A stretch of 64,000 bases of DNA, taken from positions 301,618,998 to 301,682,997 of the forward strand of contig NC_090319.1 in NCBI RefSeq assembly GCF_040869045.1, in the 5' to 3' direction. A program made the translations under genes and the position numbers. Origin of the DNA: Eurosta solidaginis (Eukaryota; Arthropoda; Insecta; Diptera; Tephritidae). A model generated the notes under the pieces. It had not been told where the DNA came from. It worked only from the letters and a program-made list of their open reading frames with translations, and searched no databases. Every line of letters starts with the position of its first letter. The first letter of the stretch is position 1. Below, piece by piece: positions 23,547-34,586 of this stretch.

Positions 23547-24206
23547 TTTATACTCAGAGTGCTTTGCACACAGAGTATATTAACTTTGATTGGGTAACGG
23601 GTGATTGTACAGGTATAAAGGAATCGACATAGATATAGACTTCCATATATCAAAATCATTAGCATCGAAAAAAAATTTGATTGAGCCATGTCCGTCCGTC
23701 CGTTCGTCCGTCCGTCCGTCTACCCGTTAACACGATAACTTGAGTAAATATTGAGATATCTTCACCAAATTTGGTACACGAGCTTATCTGGGCCCAGAAT
23801 AGATTGGTATTGAAAATGCGTGAAATCGGATGATAACCACGCCCTCTTTTTATATATATAACATTTTGGAAAACACAAAATACCTGATTATTTAGTAAAT
23901 AATACACCTAGAATGTTGAAATTTGACGCGTGGACTGACATTGAGACTCTTGATAAAAATTTGAAAAAAAAATTTTAAATGGGCCTGGCACCGCCCACTT
24001 GTGATAAAATCAATTTTAAAAATATTATTAATCATATATCAAAAATCGTTAAACCTATCGTAAAAAGATTTGGCAGAGAGGTTGCCTTTACTATAAGGGT
24101 CTTATGTAGAAAAGTAATTTATCAGAAATTAAATGTACAATTGAAGCTCACGCTGAGTATGTAATGTTCGGTTACACCCGAACTTATATACCTTTACTTG
24201 TTTTAA
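23547..24206. repeat. Long interspersed repeat type B, short copy
   Basis: Opens TTTTTATACTCAGAGTGC, then GAGTATATTAACTTTGATTG, a run of CCGTCCGTCCGTTCGTCCGT, TTCACCAAATTTGGTACACG, ACCACGCCC blocks, and ends GAGTATGTAATGTTCGGTTACA then CCCGAACTTATA. Matches 51,246-53,385 and 58,979-60,675 at both ends but lacks their middle. Non-coding. Confidence 0.8.
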
Positions 24207-24964
24207 TTTAATCTTAGACAATGAAAGCCGTTCCGTGCGAGTTAGTTAGTCTATTAAATCTTTAATCTATATATGGGATTTTTGTTCACATTTAAAGATT
24301 TAAAGATTGCCAAGTTTAATGAATTGAATACGGTGATAATAATTTTGCCGGTATTCAATGCTTTTGTTTTTGTTAAATCGGCTTTTTTACTCATTTGTTT
24401 TCTTAAATATATGCAAATGGCCAAAGTATTTAAATGAACAATTAATTAACTTAAATTTATGAATAGTAAATTATCATTAATAAAAAATTTTATCTCAACA
24501 ATATTTTATGGGTAAAGTGGTATGAGTGAAAATGCGCTGAAGACTGTCTATGACACCGACAAACAGACATTTGTACATATATGTATGTATGTATATCGAA
24601 ACATTAAAATTCATAAAAAACATCCAAATTCATACGTACTTATTCAAATGAAAAAAGAACAGTAAACAAGCAGTCCAAATCGTTATAATTTACAAATCCA
24701 TCGCTTACTATATATCTCGCCGACTTCTAATTTGGTCAATTTATTTTTTAAAGGCGGATATGTGGCATCTCAGCTCTAATCTACATAAGCATGTTTGAAT
24801 TTATTGCTACCTGTTTTCAACTCGTAAATATACATACACACACATACATTCCCAGAAAATATAACACTAAAAATATTTTGGACCTCCAGGGAGATTTAAG
24901 GCGAGAGGAGTTGAAGTTAAACCACAAAAGCGTGAACTTTACCAGAAACAAATATTTTCGGGTT
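24207..24964. other. AT-rich DNA, nothing recognised
   Basis: No ORF or repeat of note beyond short ATGT microsatellites near 24,575. Confidence 0.35.
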
Positions 24965-25712
24965 TTTTGAGAAGAAGCGATAGCAAATAGAAGATAATCG
25001 ATAACTTTTATATATAAAAACGATAAATTTTTGATAAATTATCGTTAATTTTTCGATAGTAAATTGATAACTGGTGGTAGCGTGTTCCGCCATCTACACC
25101 GAAGATCCTGGGTTCACGCCCCTGGCAAATCAACATCAAAATTTTAGAAAGAGGTTTTTCAATTAGAAGAAAATTTTTCTAAGCGGGGTCGCCCCTCGGC
25201 AGTGTTTGGCATGCACTCCGAGTGTATTTCTACCATGAAAAGCTCTCAGTGAAAACTCGTCTACCTTGCAGATGCCGTTCGGAGTCGCCATGAAACAAGT
25301 AGGTCCCGTCCCGCCAATTTGTAGGAAAAATTAAAAAGGAGCACGATGCAAATTGGATGAGAAGCTCGGCCTAAAATCTTTTCGGAAGTTATCGCGCCTT
25401 ACATTAATTAATAACTCTTCGATAACATATCTATGAATAACTTTGTGATAACAAATCGATAATTTGTAGATAACTTTTTGGTAACATATACATAGATAAC
25501 ATTTCCATGTATAACCGATAACTTATTACCTAATTACAAATCGATGATCCGTCGCTGTAGAGCCAGTAACTTGTTCATAACTTCTGTTATCGATAGCCAA
25601 TTTATAACACTTCGATACCAAACCGATAACTCGTCTATACACACCTATATAAAGCAGATATTTCAGGGATAACAAACCGTTAACAATTCAATAACAAATT
25701 GATAACACGCTG
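24965..25712. repeat. Degenerate CGATAAC repeat array
   Basis: Ten CGATA words, all on the plus strand (starts 24978, 24999, 25021, 25054, 25420, 25457, 25516, 25591, 25613, 25624), most continuing as CGATAAC, in about 405 bp once the inserted SINE is removed. Fewer than one would be expected by chance. GATAAC and GTAACA variants fill the spaces at irregular intervals of roughly 12-40 bp. Confidence 0.7.
25070..25410 (+). mobile_element. SINE family S copy inside the CGATAAC array
   Basis: Starts within the head (TGGTGGTAGCGTGTTCCGCC), keeps the B box (GGGTTCACGCCCC) and the body (GGGGTCGCCCCTCGGCAGTG, GCAGATGCCGTTCGGAGTCG). It includes the AAAAGCTCTCAGTGAAAACTC segment missing from the 19.6-kb copy. 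The array continues on both sides, so the SINE came later. Confidence 0.8.
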
Positions 25713-25850
25713 TCCAGTTTCGGTTTTGGGTTCAGTTACGTTTCTGAGATCGGTTCCGGTTTCGGGTTTGGCTCCGTGACCGATTTCGGGTTCCTTTGCA
25801 GTTTCGGTCTCGGTTTCGAGTTTCTGGTTTAGGGTATGCTTCTGGTTCGA
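25713..25850 (+). repeat. GGTTTCGG-type degenerate tandem tract
   Basis: GTTTCGGTTTTGGGTTCAG, GGTTCCGGTTTCGGGTTTGG, GATTTCGGGTTC, GTTTCGGTCTCGGTTTCG: an imperfect 6-12-bp purine/pyrimidine-biased repeat. The minus-strand ORF across it (Glu/Thr-rich) is low complexity and not a gene. Confidence 0.65.
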
Positions 25851-26689
25851 CATACTAGAAATCATACGTAGAAACACTCTTGGCGGCAAATTTACTTGAA
25901 ATTTCTCTCAACGAGCCCAAGACTGGTTGTGTAATGTAAAATGGACGGTGCCGAAAAATTGTTTGTATTCCTATCGTCACTTGAGTTTGTAAAAGGATGA
26001 GTGAGACCTTGACTGTAAGAAGGAAAAAAAGTTGTGTAAGTGTTTAGGCCACAGGCCTGTGCGTAATCAGTAAGACTTGACTTCCATTTTTGCTCCCAAA
26101 CGTCGTCAGTTGTAGCAAAGCAGAAAAAACTGTCGTTCTTTGCTACGGAAAATATGAAATCGTCTAGATGAAATGATGCAATTTATGTAAGACAATCTTA
26201 TGTTACACGCTTTTGACATTCTTTACTACAAGAAATCCATATCCATAATTTTAGTGCTGTATCAGAGATATAAATACCCTGCAAAAATTGTTGGATTACG
26301 TGTTTCATTTTCTTCATGTTGGAGTACTCTAACAATACTCCTTTGCAATGCGTTTGCGGACCACCATCAGCCGATCATTGCTCGTTTTTTAACGACCGTG
26401 ATCACGACACGATGACGATCGAACAGAGTTGCCAAAAGTAAAATATTGCATACAAATAACTGATAATAAAATTTTACTATGGCAACTCTGATAAAGTGCA
26501 ACCGAGCACTAGTTTTATGTACACATACTATAGTATAGAGAAATATTAGTTTCTTTATTCACGCAAATGCTAAGTAACATAAGAATATTCGTAGTATAAA
26601 ATATAAAAGTGGTATTGCCCCTCTTCATTTACTTTCATTTTAAATTAAATTCACTCCGATAATTCTTTCCGACACAATTCCTCTTTAGT
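25851..26689. other. Unassigned DNA
   Basis: No gene or repeat recognised. Confidence 0.35.
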
Positions 26690-26945
26690 ACTTTGGCATA
26701 TGATCCTCTATGGGTGCTCCATGGAGTACTACAGTCAAAGTACTTTGGAAAGTACTCGCACGTATGTACTCTATGGAATACTCACAAACAAAGCGAAAGT
26801 GGGATCACCTACTCTTCTCCTAGGACATCGCAATGTTAATTGGAGCACATTTTTTATATGAATACAGATTAATTTTGGAGCACTCCTATACTCCTAAAGG
26901 AGTATTCCTTACACTATTTATGGAGTACTCGCTTTTTTTGAAGGG
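26690..26945. repeat. GGAGTACTC-rich stretch
   Basis: The palindrome-like words GGAGTACT, AAGTACTTTGG, GAGTATTC and GGAGTACTC recur about ten times in 250 bp on both strands. A degenerate short repeat; no coding content. Confidence 0.45.
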
Positions 26946-28517
26946 TAGTAGATTCCAATAGTTTTTAAAAGATAAATTGAAAATTTTACCATAAACTGCT
27001 TCGTATTTCGGTATTTTTTATCTATTTATTACTATTGTTTATTTAATTACATCATTGAATCTTCTTGCGATGGATTTGTGTACTGACGGTCGCGTCAGTA
27101 TGGGGCCAATGTAAATATTTTCAGATTACTCATTTGAAAGTTTGAATTTGCGGCCAGAAGAAATGTAGTATCGATCGGTAATCTTTGGGATTAAATTACG
27201 TAATGGATCAAAAGTCCCTGAATATTAGATACAGGTTTCTAGTTTGATCTTATGCGTTTATTCATATTAGCTTACATAGGGAGGATTCAAGAGATTGTGT
27301 CGCGCAGGCTATAAAAGCCGTGGGCGCGCACTTTTTTACTTCCCCAATCCAGGTGTTTTCTAACCTGTCCGTCGTGAGTCCTGTTTATTTAGCAGGCGGT
27401 TTCCTGACGATCCGAAGTTCCTCAACCCTGGCGGTTCAACTAGTCATTTCAAATCGTTTCAGATGGCCGGGCTAGTACCTTAATGGTGCTATTTTCCGAA
27501 AGGTAATGAATCAACATCCGGTAAAGGACCATCAACATAAATTAAACTTCTCTAAATCTTGGGCGGGGGTCTCTCCTTATTGCTACAAGAAAAACGAGAA
27601 GCGTTTATAGCACTGCGAGTCAAGCTCAAACTAAATTAGGTTACGAGTTTTTGATCTATTTTCATAGAAGATATAGGAAGTTGTAAAGGTTTGGAATAAG
27701 AAACGTGTGATTAAGTTTAAAACTCAACTTGAAAATCGGTATTTTTGCGGAAAAGCACTTGATGTTGACCTTACCAAAAAAATTAATGCACTGAAAAAAA
27801 AAACTTTCATCAATAAAGTGTTTACAAATCTCAATTTTATTAAACGACTTTTCTTTTGTTTCCATTTCTTTTGTTACTTAAATTGCGGTAAAATTTTCTA
27901 GAAAGCATAATACAAAATTTGCTTGTGAGATTTTTCATTTCAGCTTGCTGCCAACATTTTAGCCAGGCTCTAAACAGAACCATGCATGGCTCTCCACATG
28001 CTCAATATGAGACGGCGAGATCATCGACAATACAGCGAAGTCGGCGTATGACGCGTATGTGACTTCATCGAGTACTTAAGCGAGTTTCATTACGAGTACA
28101 TTACGGCGAAATGTTCAACATAAGAGTATAAATATGTTTAGTTGTCATGCAGTTATGTGGATCGAAGTTCAAGAACGAGAAGTTTAATAAGGCCGGGAGT
28201 GACGAACAGCTGAATCCAGCGCTCAGTGTTGGTACCGTTTGCGTGGATTGAGTTAACTGGCGTTGTGGAACAATTAAATGCTTTGCAGATTCTGCACTTT
28301 ATCCGAGGTACTAACCGCCTTAGGTGGGCTGCGCGCTATTCAATTTTTTTTCCATCACTCATATCCTAACTCGTTCTTTACACACCCTTAGTGCAGTTCA
28401 GTTTCCACATAACATTGCAAGTTACTCTATTTGTCTCGTTCTCTTCTTAATACTCCTTTTTCGCCGTTGTTTGTGTAAAATTTTATATATTTATTGGCGC
28501 AATATGCGCCCGTTGCC
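26946..28517. other. Downstream flank of ladybird, including 3' UTR
   Basis: No other gene is seen. On the minus strand an AATAAA lies at 28,495-28,490, only 23 nt past the ladybird stop codon; if used, the 3' UTR would be very short, and more distal sites are possible. The rest is AT-rich and unassigned. Confidence 0.4.
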
Positions 28518-28924
28518 TCATTTTTGTGAGTTTAATGCGGCCTGTGCTGCAACGGCTGCAGCTGCAGCTAGTCCCACCATTGCATCTGCATCATGCATTG
28601 GTTTCTTTTTCAAAATGCTGAGATCATTTACGTTTTCTAAAAATGATTTGTGCGCTGAGAATACTTTAACGCTATCGAAATCCTTTTTTAGCTCTTCAAT
28701 ATCACGCTTTTGTTTGGCTCGACGATTCTGGAACCAAGTTATCACCTGAGCATTCGATAGACCTAAAGCGGCAGCAATCTCGTCACGATCGGCTGGTGAA
28801 AGGTACTTTTGATAGAGAAAACGTTTTTCCAATTCAAATATTTGATGATTTGTGAAGGCTGTGCGAGATTTACGCTTCTTTTTTGGTTGTGGGCGATTTG
28901 AAAAGAGATCGATATGTGATTTCT
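28518..28924 (-). CDS. lbe: ladybird homeobox gene, exon 2 (homeodomain)
   Basis: Encodes residues 388-522. The homeodomain spans residues 404-463 ([12 protein letters not shown]... to [11 protein letters not shown]), with Phe411, Leu419, Phe423, Trp451 and Asn454 at the invariant positions 8, 16, 20, 48 and 51. VITWFQNRR (Thr at 47) and the [15 protein letters not shown] helix 1-2 region are signatures of the Lbx/ladybird class. It binds DNA in the nucleus; fly ladybird genes specify muscle, heart and epidermal cell identities. Acceptor TTTCTTTGCAG ends at 28,925 and joins exon 1 in phase 1 to form Glu388. The tail runs through [16 protein letters not shown] and an Ala-rich stretch to TGA at 28,518. 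The total of 522 residues is nearer my memory of Drosophila lbe than the shorter lbl, so lbe is preferred but lbl is not excluded. Confidence 0.9.
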
Positions 28925-29155
28925 CTGCAAAGAAAGGGAACGAAATGGTATAAGTTAATAATAGAATTTTTTCAAAAATCACATATTATATACATACATA
29001 AGTAACATATATGTACATAACTTATCTATTTATTACAAGTATATCAACAGTGGAAGTATCTAACCAATAATAAAAATTTTAAAAAGTATTCTGAACGCAT
29101 CTCGGGAATGGTATACCAATAGACCCAAAACTGAATCGAAGCAGATGTCTTTGGA

Positions 29156-31129
29156 GCTTCACAGCATGCGTACTGCAAGGGCAGATCGATGGAAACGGCT
29201 CTCCATTCGATTGTAAAGCAAATAGAGGGGTCCCTAGAACACAAAGAGTATGCCCTGGGTGCCTTTCTAGACATCGAGGGGCTTTTAACAATGTCTTACC
29301 GGGGGCAATCGAAAGAGCTCTGGTGGGTTGAGGAGTCCACGCGGCTCTGGTTGAATTTATTAGCAAACTTCTATGCGGCAAACTTCTCGCAGCGGAGTTG
29401 GGAGGGGCCATAATTAAGAGGAAGGTGTGCAGGGGCACGTCACAGGGGGTATCCTATGTCCTCTTCTCTGGGTTGTGGTAGTCAACGAGCTTCTTGTGGA
29501 GCTGGAGACCAATGGTTGTCGGGTGGTTGCCTATGCAGATGACTTCGCTATCCTAGTCAGAGGCAAATTTCTAGGCACCCTGCGCGATGTTCTGCAGAGC
29601 TACCTGGATACTGTGGCTAGGTGGGCTGAATCATGTGGATTGACGGTAAACCCGGGAAAAACGGAATTGGTTCTTTTTACAAGGAGATATATGGTGCCCG
29701 ATTTGAGAACTCCCTCGATTGGAGGGGTACCGTTGGTACTTTCTGTTAGGGTTAAATATATGGGGATTGTTTTGGACAAGGAACTGTCCTGGAGACCCAA
29801 TGTAGAAGATCGGGCCAGGAAGGCCACCGTTGCCTTGTACTGCTGCATAGGGGCTATCGGAAAGAGATGGGGACTCTCGCCAGGAGTACTACACTGGCTT
29901 TATGAGATGAGATTCTTCTATATGGGGTGATGGTCTGGTGGAAAGCACTCGACACGGCGAGCACCTCCAAAATATTAGTGTCAGTGAAACGGACGGCGCT
30001 GATTGATATCAGTGGCGATCTGAGGACAACACCTACCTTGGCACTGAATATCATGCTGAATGTACACCCAGTAGATATTGCGGGAAAGGCAGCCGCGGCC
30101 CTGTCGTTGGTCAGGCTTCGTGATATGGGTTATGGGCTTTCTGACTTCGGACACTCTAGCCTTCTTACTAGTTTCGACTTTATCCCGGACAGGACGGACT
30201 ATTGTATGCCGATGACCGCTCCCTATGCAACCTTCACCCCAGTCTTTCCCCCCGAGGGAGGAGTAGGAAAGAGGAATTACCTGGGGTATGGGACCGGTTA
30301 ACTTTTTCACGGATGGGTCGAAGTTGGACGGAAAGATTGGCGGGGGTCTTTTGTCAAAAGCTAAATGTAAGCCGCAAGTTTAAGTTGGCTGATCACTGCA
30401 GCGTATTCCAAGCGGAAGTTGCCGCGATTAAGGATGCGGTGGATGGAATGCTATCCAGTGCTACTACGGTTAGGGAATTTAACATCTACTCTGATAGCCA
30501 AGCGGCTATCAAAGCCTTGAGCTCAACTATCCCGAGTAACTGTCAAGCGGATCTCTTAGCCCGCATCGGTACAACTGAACCGGGTGAAGATGGCTGTAGG
30601 GATTTCGGGATTCCGCTGGATTGCTCCTCCATAGCTGGGCCTCGAGTCAGCTCAGCAAACGTTGGGTGGATACCACGTATTGCAGGGCAGCAAGATCTTT
30701 CTGGCCGAAAGTGGATGGCAGGAGGTCTGCTGAAATAAGTGGAGGCTCACCTATCAATGGTCATTGGGGTTTTGACAGGGCACTGTCCGATGGGTATCCA
30801 TGTGGTACATTTCAATATACTGGAAACTCCTTCCTGCTGTAGCTGTATGGAGGATGATGAGGTGGAATCACCAAATCACTTTATGCTTGATTGCCCAGCT
30901 TTTGCCAGAACTAGGCGAAAGTACTTCGGTCGCGACTCACTTGGATCTCCCGAGGATTTATCCAAAGATGAGATCGGTATCATTCGGAGCTTTATCGTTG
31001 CTACTCAACGATTCTCTAAGTAGCTAGATCTAAGGCACCGTTATTTTTGGTGTATGTGGTATCACAACGGACTTTCGTGTTGTCCAAGTGAGCTATCCTT
31101 ATCAGGGCAGCTACCACCTAACCTAACCT
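29156..31129 (+). mobile_element. 5'-truncated RNase H LINE with 13-bp duplication
   Basis: Begins inside the reverse transcriptase (QHAYCKGRSMETALHS), then AFLDIEG, GGILCPLLW, VAYADDFAILV (catalytic Asp pair intact), GLTVNPGKTELVLF; next RNase H (FTDGSK, EVAAIKDAV, NIYSDSQAAIKAL) and a cysteine-rich C-terminus with LTGHCPMGIH. The 3' UTR ends CCTAACCTAACCT. AGATGTCTTTGGA flanks it exactly (29,143-29,155 and 31,130-31,142). Multiple frameshifts, for example a missing G in the run at 29,455-29,459, make it dead. Antisense to ladybird. Confidence 0.85.
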
Positions 31130-31177
31130 AGATGTCTTTGGATATAAATAAAAGTTAGAAATATATACTTGGTACAT

Positions 31178-31445
31178 TTGATCTCCGATGAGATTTCTGC
31201 CGAGCTTCTCTTCCAATTAGTGTTGTATTCCTCTTTAGTCTGTACATATTGGCGGGCAGCTGCAAGGCAGATGAGTTTTCACTAAGAAGATTTTCACTGT
31301 AAATTAACAATCGGACTGTTTTCCAAACCACTGCCGCTTTGAAACGCTGTTTTTTAACTGTTTTCTAAATTTTTGATGTTTTTTTTGCCCTGAACTTGGA
31401 CCAAGGACGTTCGTTGTGATAGGCGAAGCACTCTGCCAGTTTTAG
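31178..31445 (-). mobile_element. SINE family S copy, diverged
   Basis: Reversed SINE: CTCTTCCAATT and TGCAAGGCAGATGAGTTTTC body blocks, AAATTTTTGATGTTTTTTTT, and a head region (GATAGGCGAAGCACTCTGCC). The B box is damaged and the head end truncated. Older than the 19.6- and 36.5-kb copies. Confidence 0.7.
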
Positions 31446-32449
31446 ATCTTCAATATCGGACTAATTTTGTGGAGCGCGATATGAATTCGCAATCTAGTAC
31501 CTCTACTCTTTTCGACCTGAGCCACTACGTTGTGCTTTGTCATTAATTTCCCCCTTTTGGTTGTTGTATAGAAATTCTAAATTACTAGCTTAAATTTTAA
31601 ATATATCTGTACCCATAAATATTTTTAGGCGTTGTTTTGTAACCCCTTTAACACCTTGAACTCGTGCATTACTGCTTTTGTAAAAAAATATGACTAAAAA
31701 CCTCTTCCGAATAGACCCATCTTCAAACTGAAAAATGACTGTAGAGCATACCACCTATAGATTTTTAAAGACCGCAACTTCCATTTGAAAATTATTGAAA
31801 TGAATCGTTTTGCTTACTTTTCCCCACAGCCTTGATTCATCTGTAAAATATTTCTAGAAGAAACCCAGATCTATGCGCATAGAAGTTCCTTATAGCGAGA
31901 AGTTTACAGCATTTGTTATCAGGGATCAGCTTGCGCCCTGTGTACCACTGTACGTGTTGAGGTTTTTGGCTGAGATAATTATCTCTATATTTTAAAGTTT
32001 AGAGAGAGATCTTGTCTAGCACGTAATGCTCGGCTGATTCAGACAGAATTTGTCTTAGGTTTGCAGCAACGGTTCGAATTTCTTTATATCGAAACTTTAT
32101 GCAATAATGGCGGAGAGAAAATCTCGACACTTGCCAGCCGATGTTTCTCAAATGTGTTGTTATAAAAAGGGGGACTGAGCTCGGGACCGGTATCTTCTTT
32201 TCTCACCCAAACAAGTCGTTCTTAAAATTACAGCAAGTTCACATGATTTGGAAGAACTTACTGTCAGATTTAGATGAGTCCACTTACCTCTAATAGAGGG
32301 CTTAGAGATTATTAGCTGAAAAGTGCTGTAAGGCGAAGGTCGTTAGCTAGTGAATAATTTTTCGCGTTCACTTCACACATATTATAATACTTTTTCGTTC
32401 TGTAATCGCCGGACACGGTTATTTCTGCAAATATCCACACAGAATTGGC
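31446..32449. other. Intronic DNA, nothing recognised
   Basis: No ORF, exon or repeat supported. Confidence 0.35.
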
Positions 32450-32895
32450 ATGGTTAATAACCCGAGCTGCCTGTTGTAATGTGGGAAAATAGACGCCACA
32501 CCTTCATCGAATGCGGGCACTTCTCCGATCAGCGAAGGAGGCTAGAAGAATTTCTTGGTGACCTATCCCCGGGCAGTGTCATGAATAACATGACCTGCCG
32601 AAGAGACAGATGGGATACGGTCAGCACATATGCGAGGCATATACTTATCAGTAAACGAGAAGACGGATGCCTAGCACATTAGCGTGAGAATAGCCACAGA
32701 GCTCCCGTAGCTCGCACCCGTGCCCGAGGTAATGCTAATCGCGGTCCCAGGTACTGGGATTTGCGCGGGCCATGGGGGGTTAGATTTTAGTGGGTAGCCC
32801 TTCATGGAAGAAGGGATTCCTACACTCGGAGAGTCTCGCAGTGAGGCTTAAATATACCGGTCAGTGCATAAAACATTTACTCCTTCCACGAAACA
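32450..32895 (+). mobile_element. R1-like LINE 3' end with poly(A)
   Basis: The frame from 32,479 reads RRHTFIECGHFSDQRRRLEE...LSPGSVMNNM...W..VSTYARHIL, the His-Cys region and following helices found at the very C-terminus of R1-group LINEs. A stop at 32,680 is followed by a ~200-bp GC-richer 3' UTR and an A run at 32,889-32,902. 5'-truncated. The clade is inferred from recalled motif layout. Confidence 0.65.
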
Positions 32896-33238
32896 CAAAA
32901 AAAAAAAAAATAAAACAAATCACTGAACAAGCAGAATAGCAACAACTAACACGCTATTGTTTAGTTGCGCACTTCAAGAAACACACTTTGCCAACAAACG
33001 CTCATGTACAGATAGTTTTAATTGATTTCTTTTAGTATTTTTTTTTGTTTTAATTTTTGGTTGAACTCAAGCAATGAAATACTATTTTTATAGCACATTT
33101 GCGAAGAGTTTTTTTGAATGTTAACAAACATGCTTAATTGCTCGTGAATCAGCGACTAAAGCCCTCTCAGTACGAAGATTTTACTCTGAACAGCACAGCC
33201 ACAGTTTCAATTTCGATGACCACCGTTGTAAGATAACA
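32896..33238. other. Intronic AT-rich DNA
   Basis: Nothing recognised. Confidence 0.35.
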
Positions 33239-33246
33239 AGTCTCGG

Positions 33247-34316
33247 CAGGGCCGGACTTGAGGTATTTGCCGCCCTAGGCTGTTTATTTTTCTGCGCCCC
33301 ATCCCAGTCGGCGTGAAGACATAGCGATACAGGAATTTTTTAGTTGTTGTTCGAACGATTCGAACTGGGAAATTCTAGTAACAAACGCTGAAATGATAAA
33401 CAAGGTCACGTGATACGTTGTTGCACAGAGTAGCAGACGACATGTTAAACGCTCTGTTGCACACACTTTAAAAATTTTCGCGCGTTTATCTGAATGCTTA
33501 CGACTGATGATCCATGAAATGAATGAACAACTTCCTTATATTAAATTATTGATATAGGTAGATACATATTTTTCATATTATTTTCCTTTATTTGAGATAT
33601 AAATGATTATCCAATAATTGTTTTTGTTTTTATCGGCCTATTGATAAATCATTCAAGGTTCGAATCGAGCTCAAGGCCAGAACAATAATTTTTGTCTAAT
33701 GATAATTATTGTTATTTTTTTAATTATTCTAAATTTGAAAAATTGTATTTTGTTTTTGGAATAGTAAGTAGAAAAAGGCCGATAAAAACAAAAAGAATTG
33801 TTAATAAACCATGAGCACTTGGGAATGTCAAACAAAGTAATTGACAATAAACAAAAATCCAGCATTATCAGTGATTTGCACCAGATGGCGCAACACTGAA
33901 TAAATATCGTTGGTAAAAAGGAATAGAAGTAGCAAATTTGCCAGTCAAACAAACCACCGCTGTATAGCTAAATGGTTAGCGCGGCATGCCTAAAGCGTAC
34001 TGATGATGAAGGCTTAGCAGGTTGTCTGAAAATTTTTCTACTTACTATTCCAAAAACAAAATACAATTCTTCAAATTTAGAAAAATTAAAAAAATAACAA
34101 TAATTATCATTAGAAAGAAATTATTGTTCTGGCCTTGAGCTCGATTCGAACCTTGAATGATTATCCAATATAATTTTTTTCCTTATACATTTGATTTCCA
34201 AATCATAAATTATTCTGTCGTTAGGTTCTAAAAATTGTTCGCCCCCTAAATGGCACCCCCAAAACTTTGCCACCCTAGGCTACAGCCTAGTCAGCCTAGT
34301 GGTAAGTGCAGCCCTG
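33247..34316. mobile_element. Non-autonomous hAT element with 8-bp duplication
   Basis: Ends CAGGGCCGGACTT and AAGTGCAGCCCTG (imperfect inverted repeats), flanked by AGTCTCGG on both sides (33,239-33,246 and 34,317-34,324). An 8-bp duplication and CAGGG ends define hAT. Subterminal GCCGCCCTAGGCTG and GCCACCCTAGGCTA also pair. No transposase. About 540 bp of its middle is a later insertion (33,618-34,157). Confidence 0.9.
33618..34157. mobile_element. SINE-like inverted composite nested in the hAT element
   Basis: Flanked by AATGATTATCCAATA (near 33,603 and 34,156), a 15-bp duplication. Arms 33,651-33,768 and 34,037-34,162 are inverted copies beginning with a perfect tRNA-type B box, GGTTCGAATCGAGC. 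Between them lies an A-box-like TAGCTAAATGGTTAGCGC (33,967-33,984) without its own B box. It looks like fragments of one tRNA-derived SINE joined head to head, or a foldback that captured SINE ends. Confidence 0.65.
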
Positions 34317-34424
34317 AGTCTCGGGTATCAACTGCACGATATTGCACTATCTAGCCCATTGGGTAGCATAGTCGTGAGCATATATAAATGAACTCCTCTT
34401 CATAGAAGTTGTGCTCCTCTTTCA

Positions 34425-34586
34425 CTTGCAGTTAATTTTTATTAACTTTAAAGAACTCTAACCTATTTATAATATATTTAAGAGGCAGAGTTTCATAACT
34501 ATCCCATTCAGTTACAAAAACTCTGCCTCTTAAATATATTCTAAACAGGTTAGAGTTCATTAAAGTTAATAAAAATGAACTGCAAG
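34425..34586. repeat. 162-bp near-perfect hairpin in the ladybird intron
   Basis: Arms of ~69 nt (34,425-34,493 and 34,518-34,586) pair with only a few mismatches: CTTGCAGTTAATTTTTATTA against AATAAAAATGAACTGCAAG, and AAGAGGCAGAGTTT against AAACTCTGCCTCTT, around a 24-nt loop. No obvious target duplication. It could be a small MITE or, if transcribed, a hairpin RNA. Confidence 0.75.

Noticed and set aside
25680..25889. Glu/Thr-rich minus-strand ORF
   Set aside because: Translation of the GGTTTCGG tandem tract; not a protein.
28324..28749. Plus-strand 141-residue ORF with an Ala-rich stretch
   Set aside because: Antisense of the homeodomain exon; the Ala run comes from the reverse of GCA/GCT repeats.
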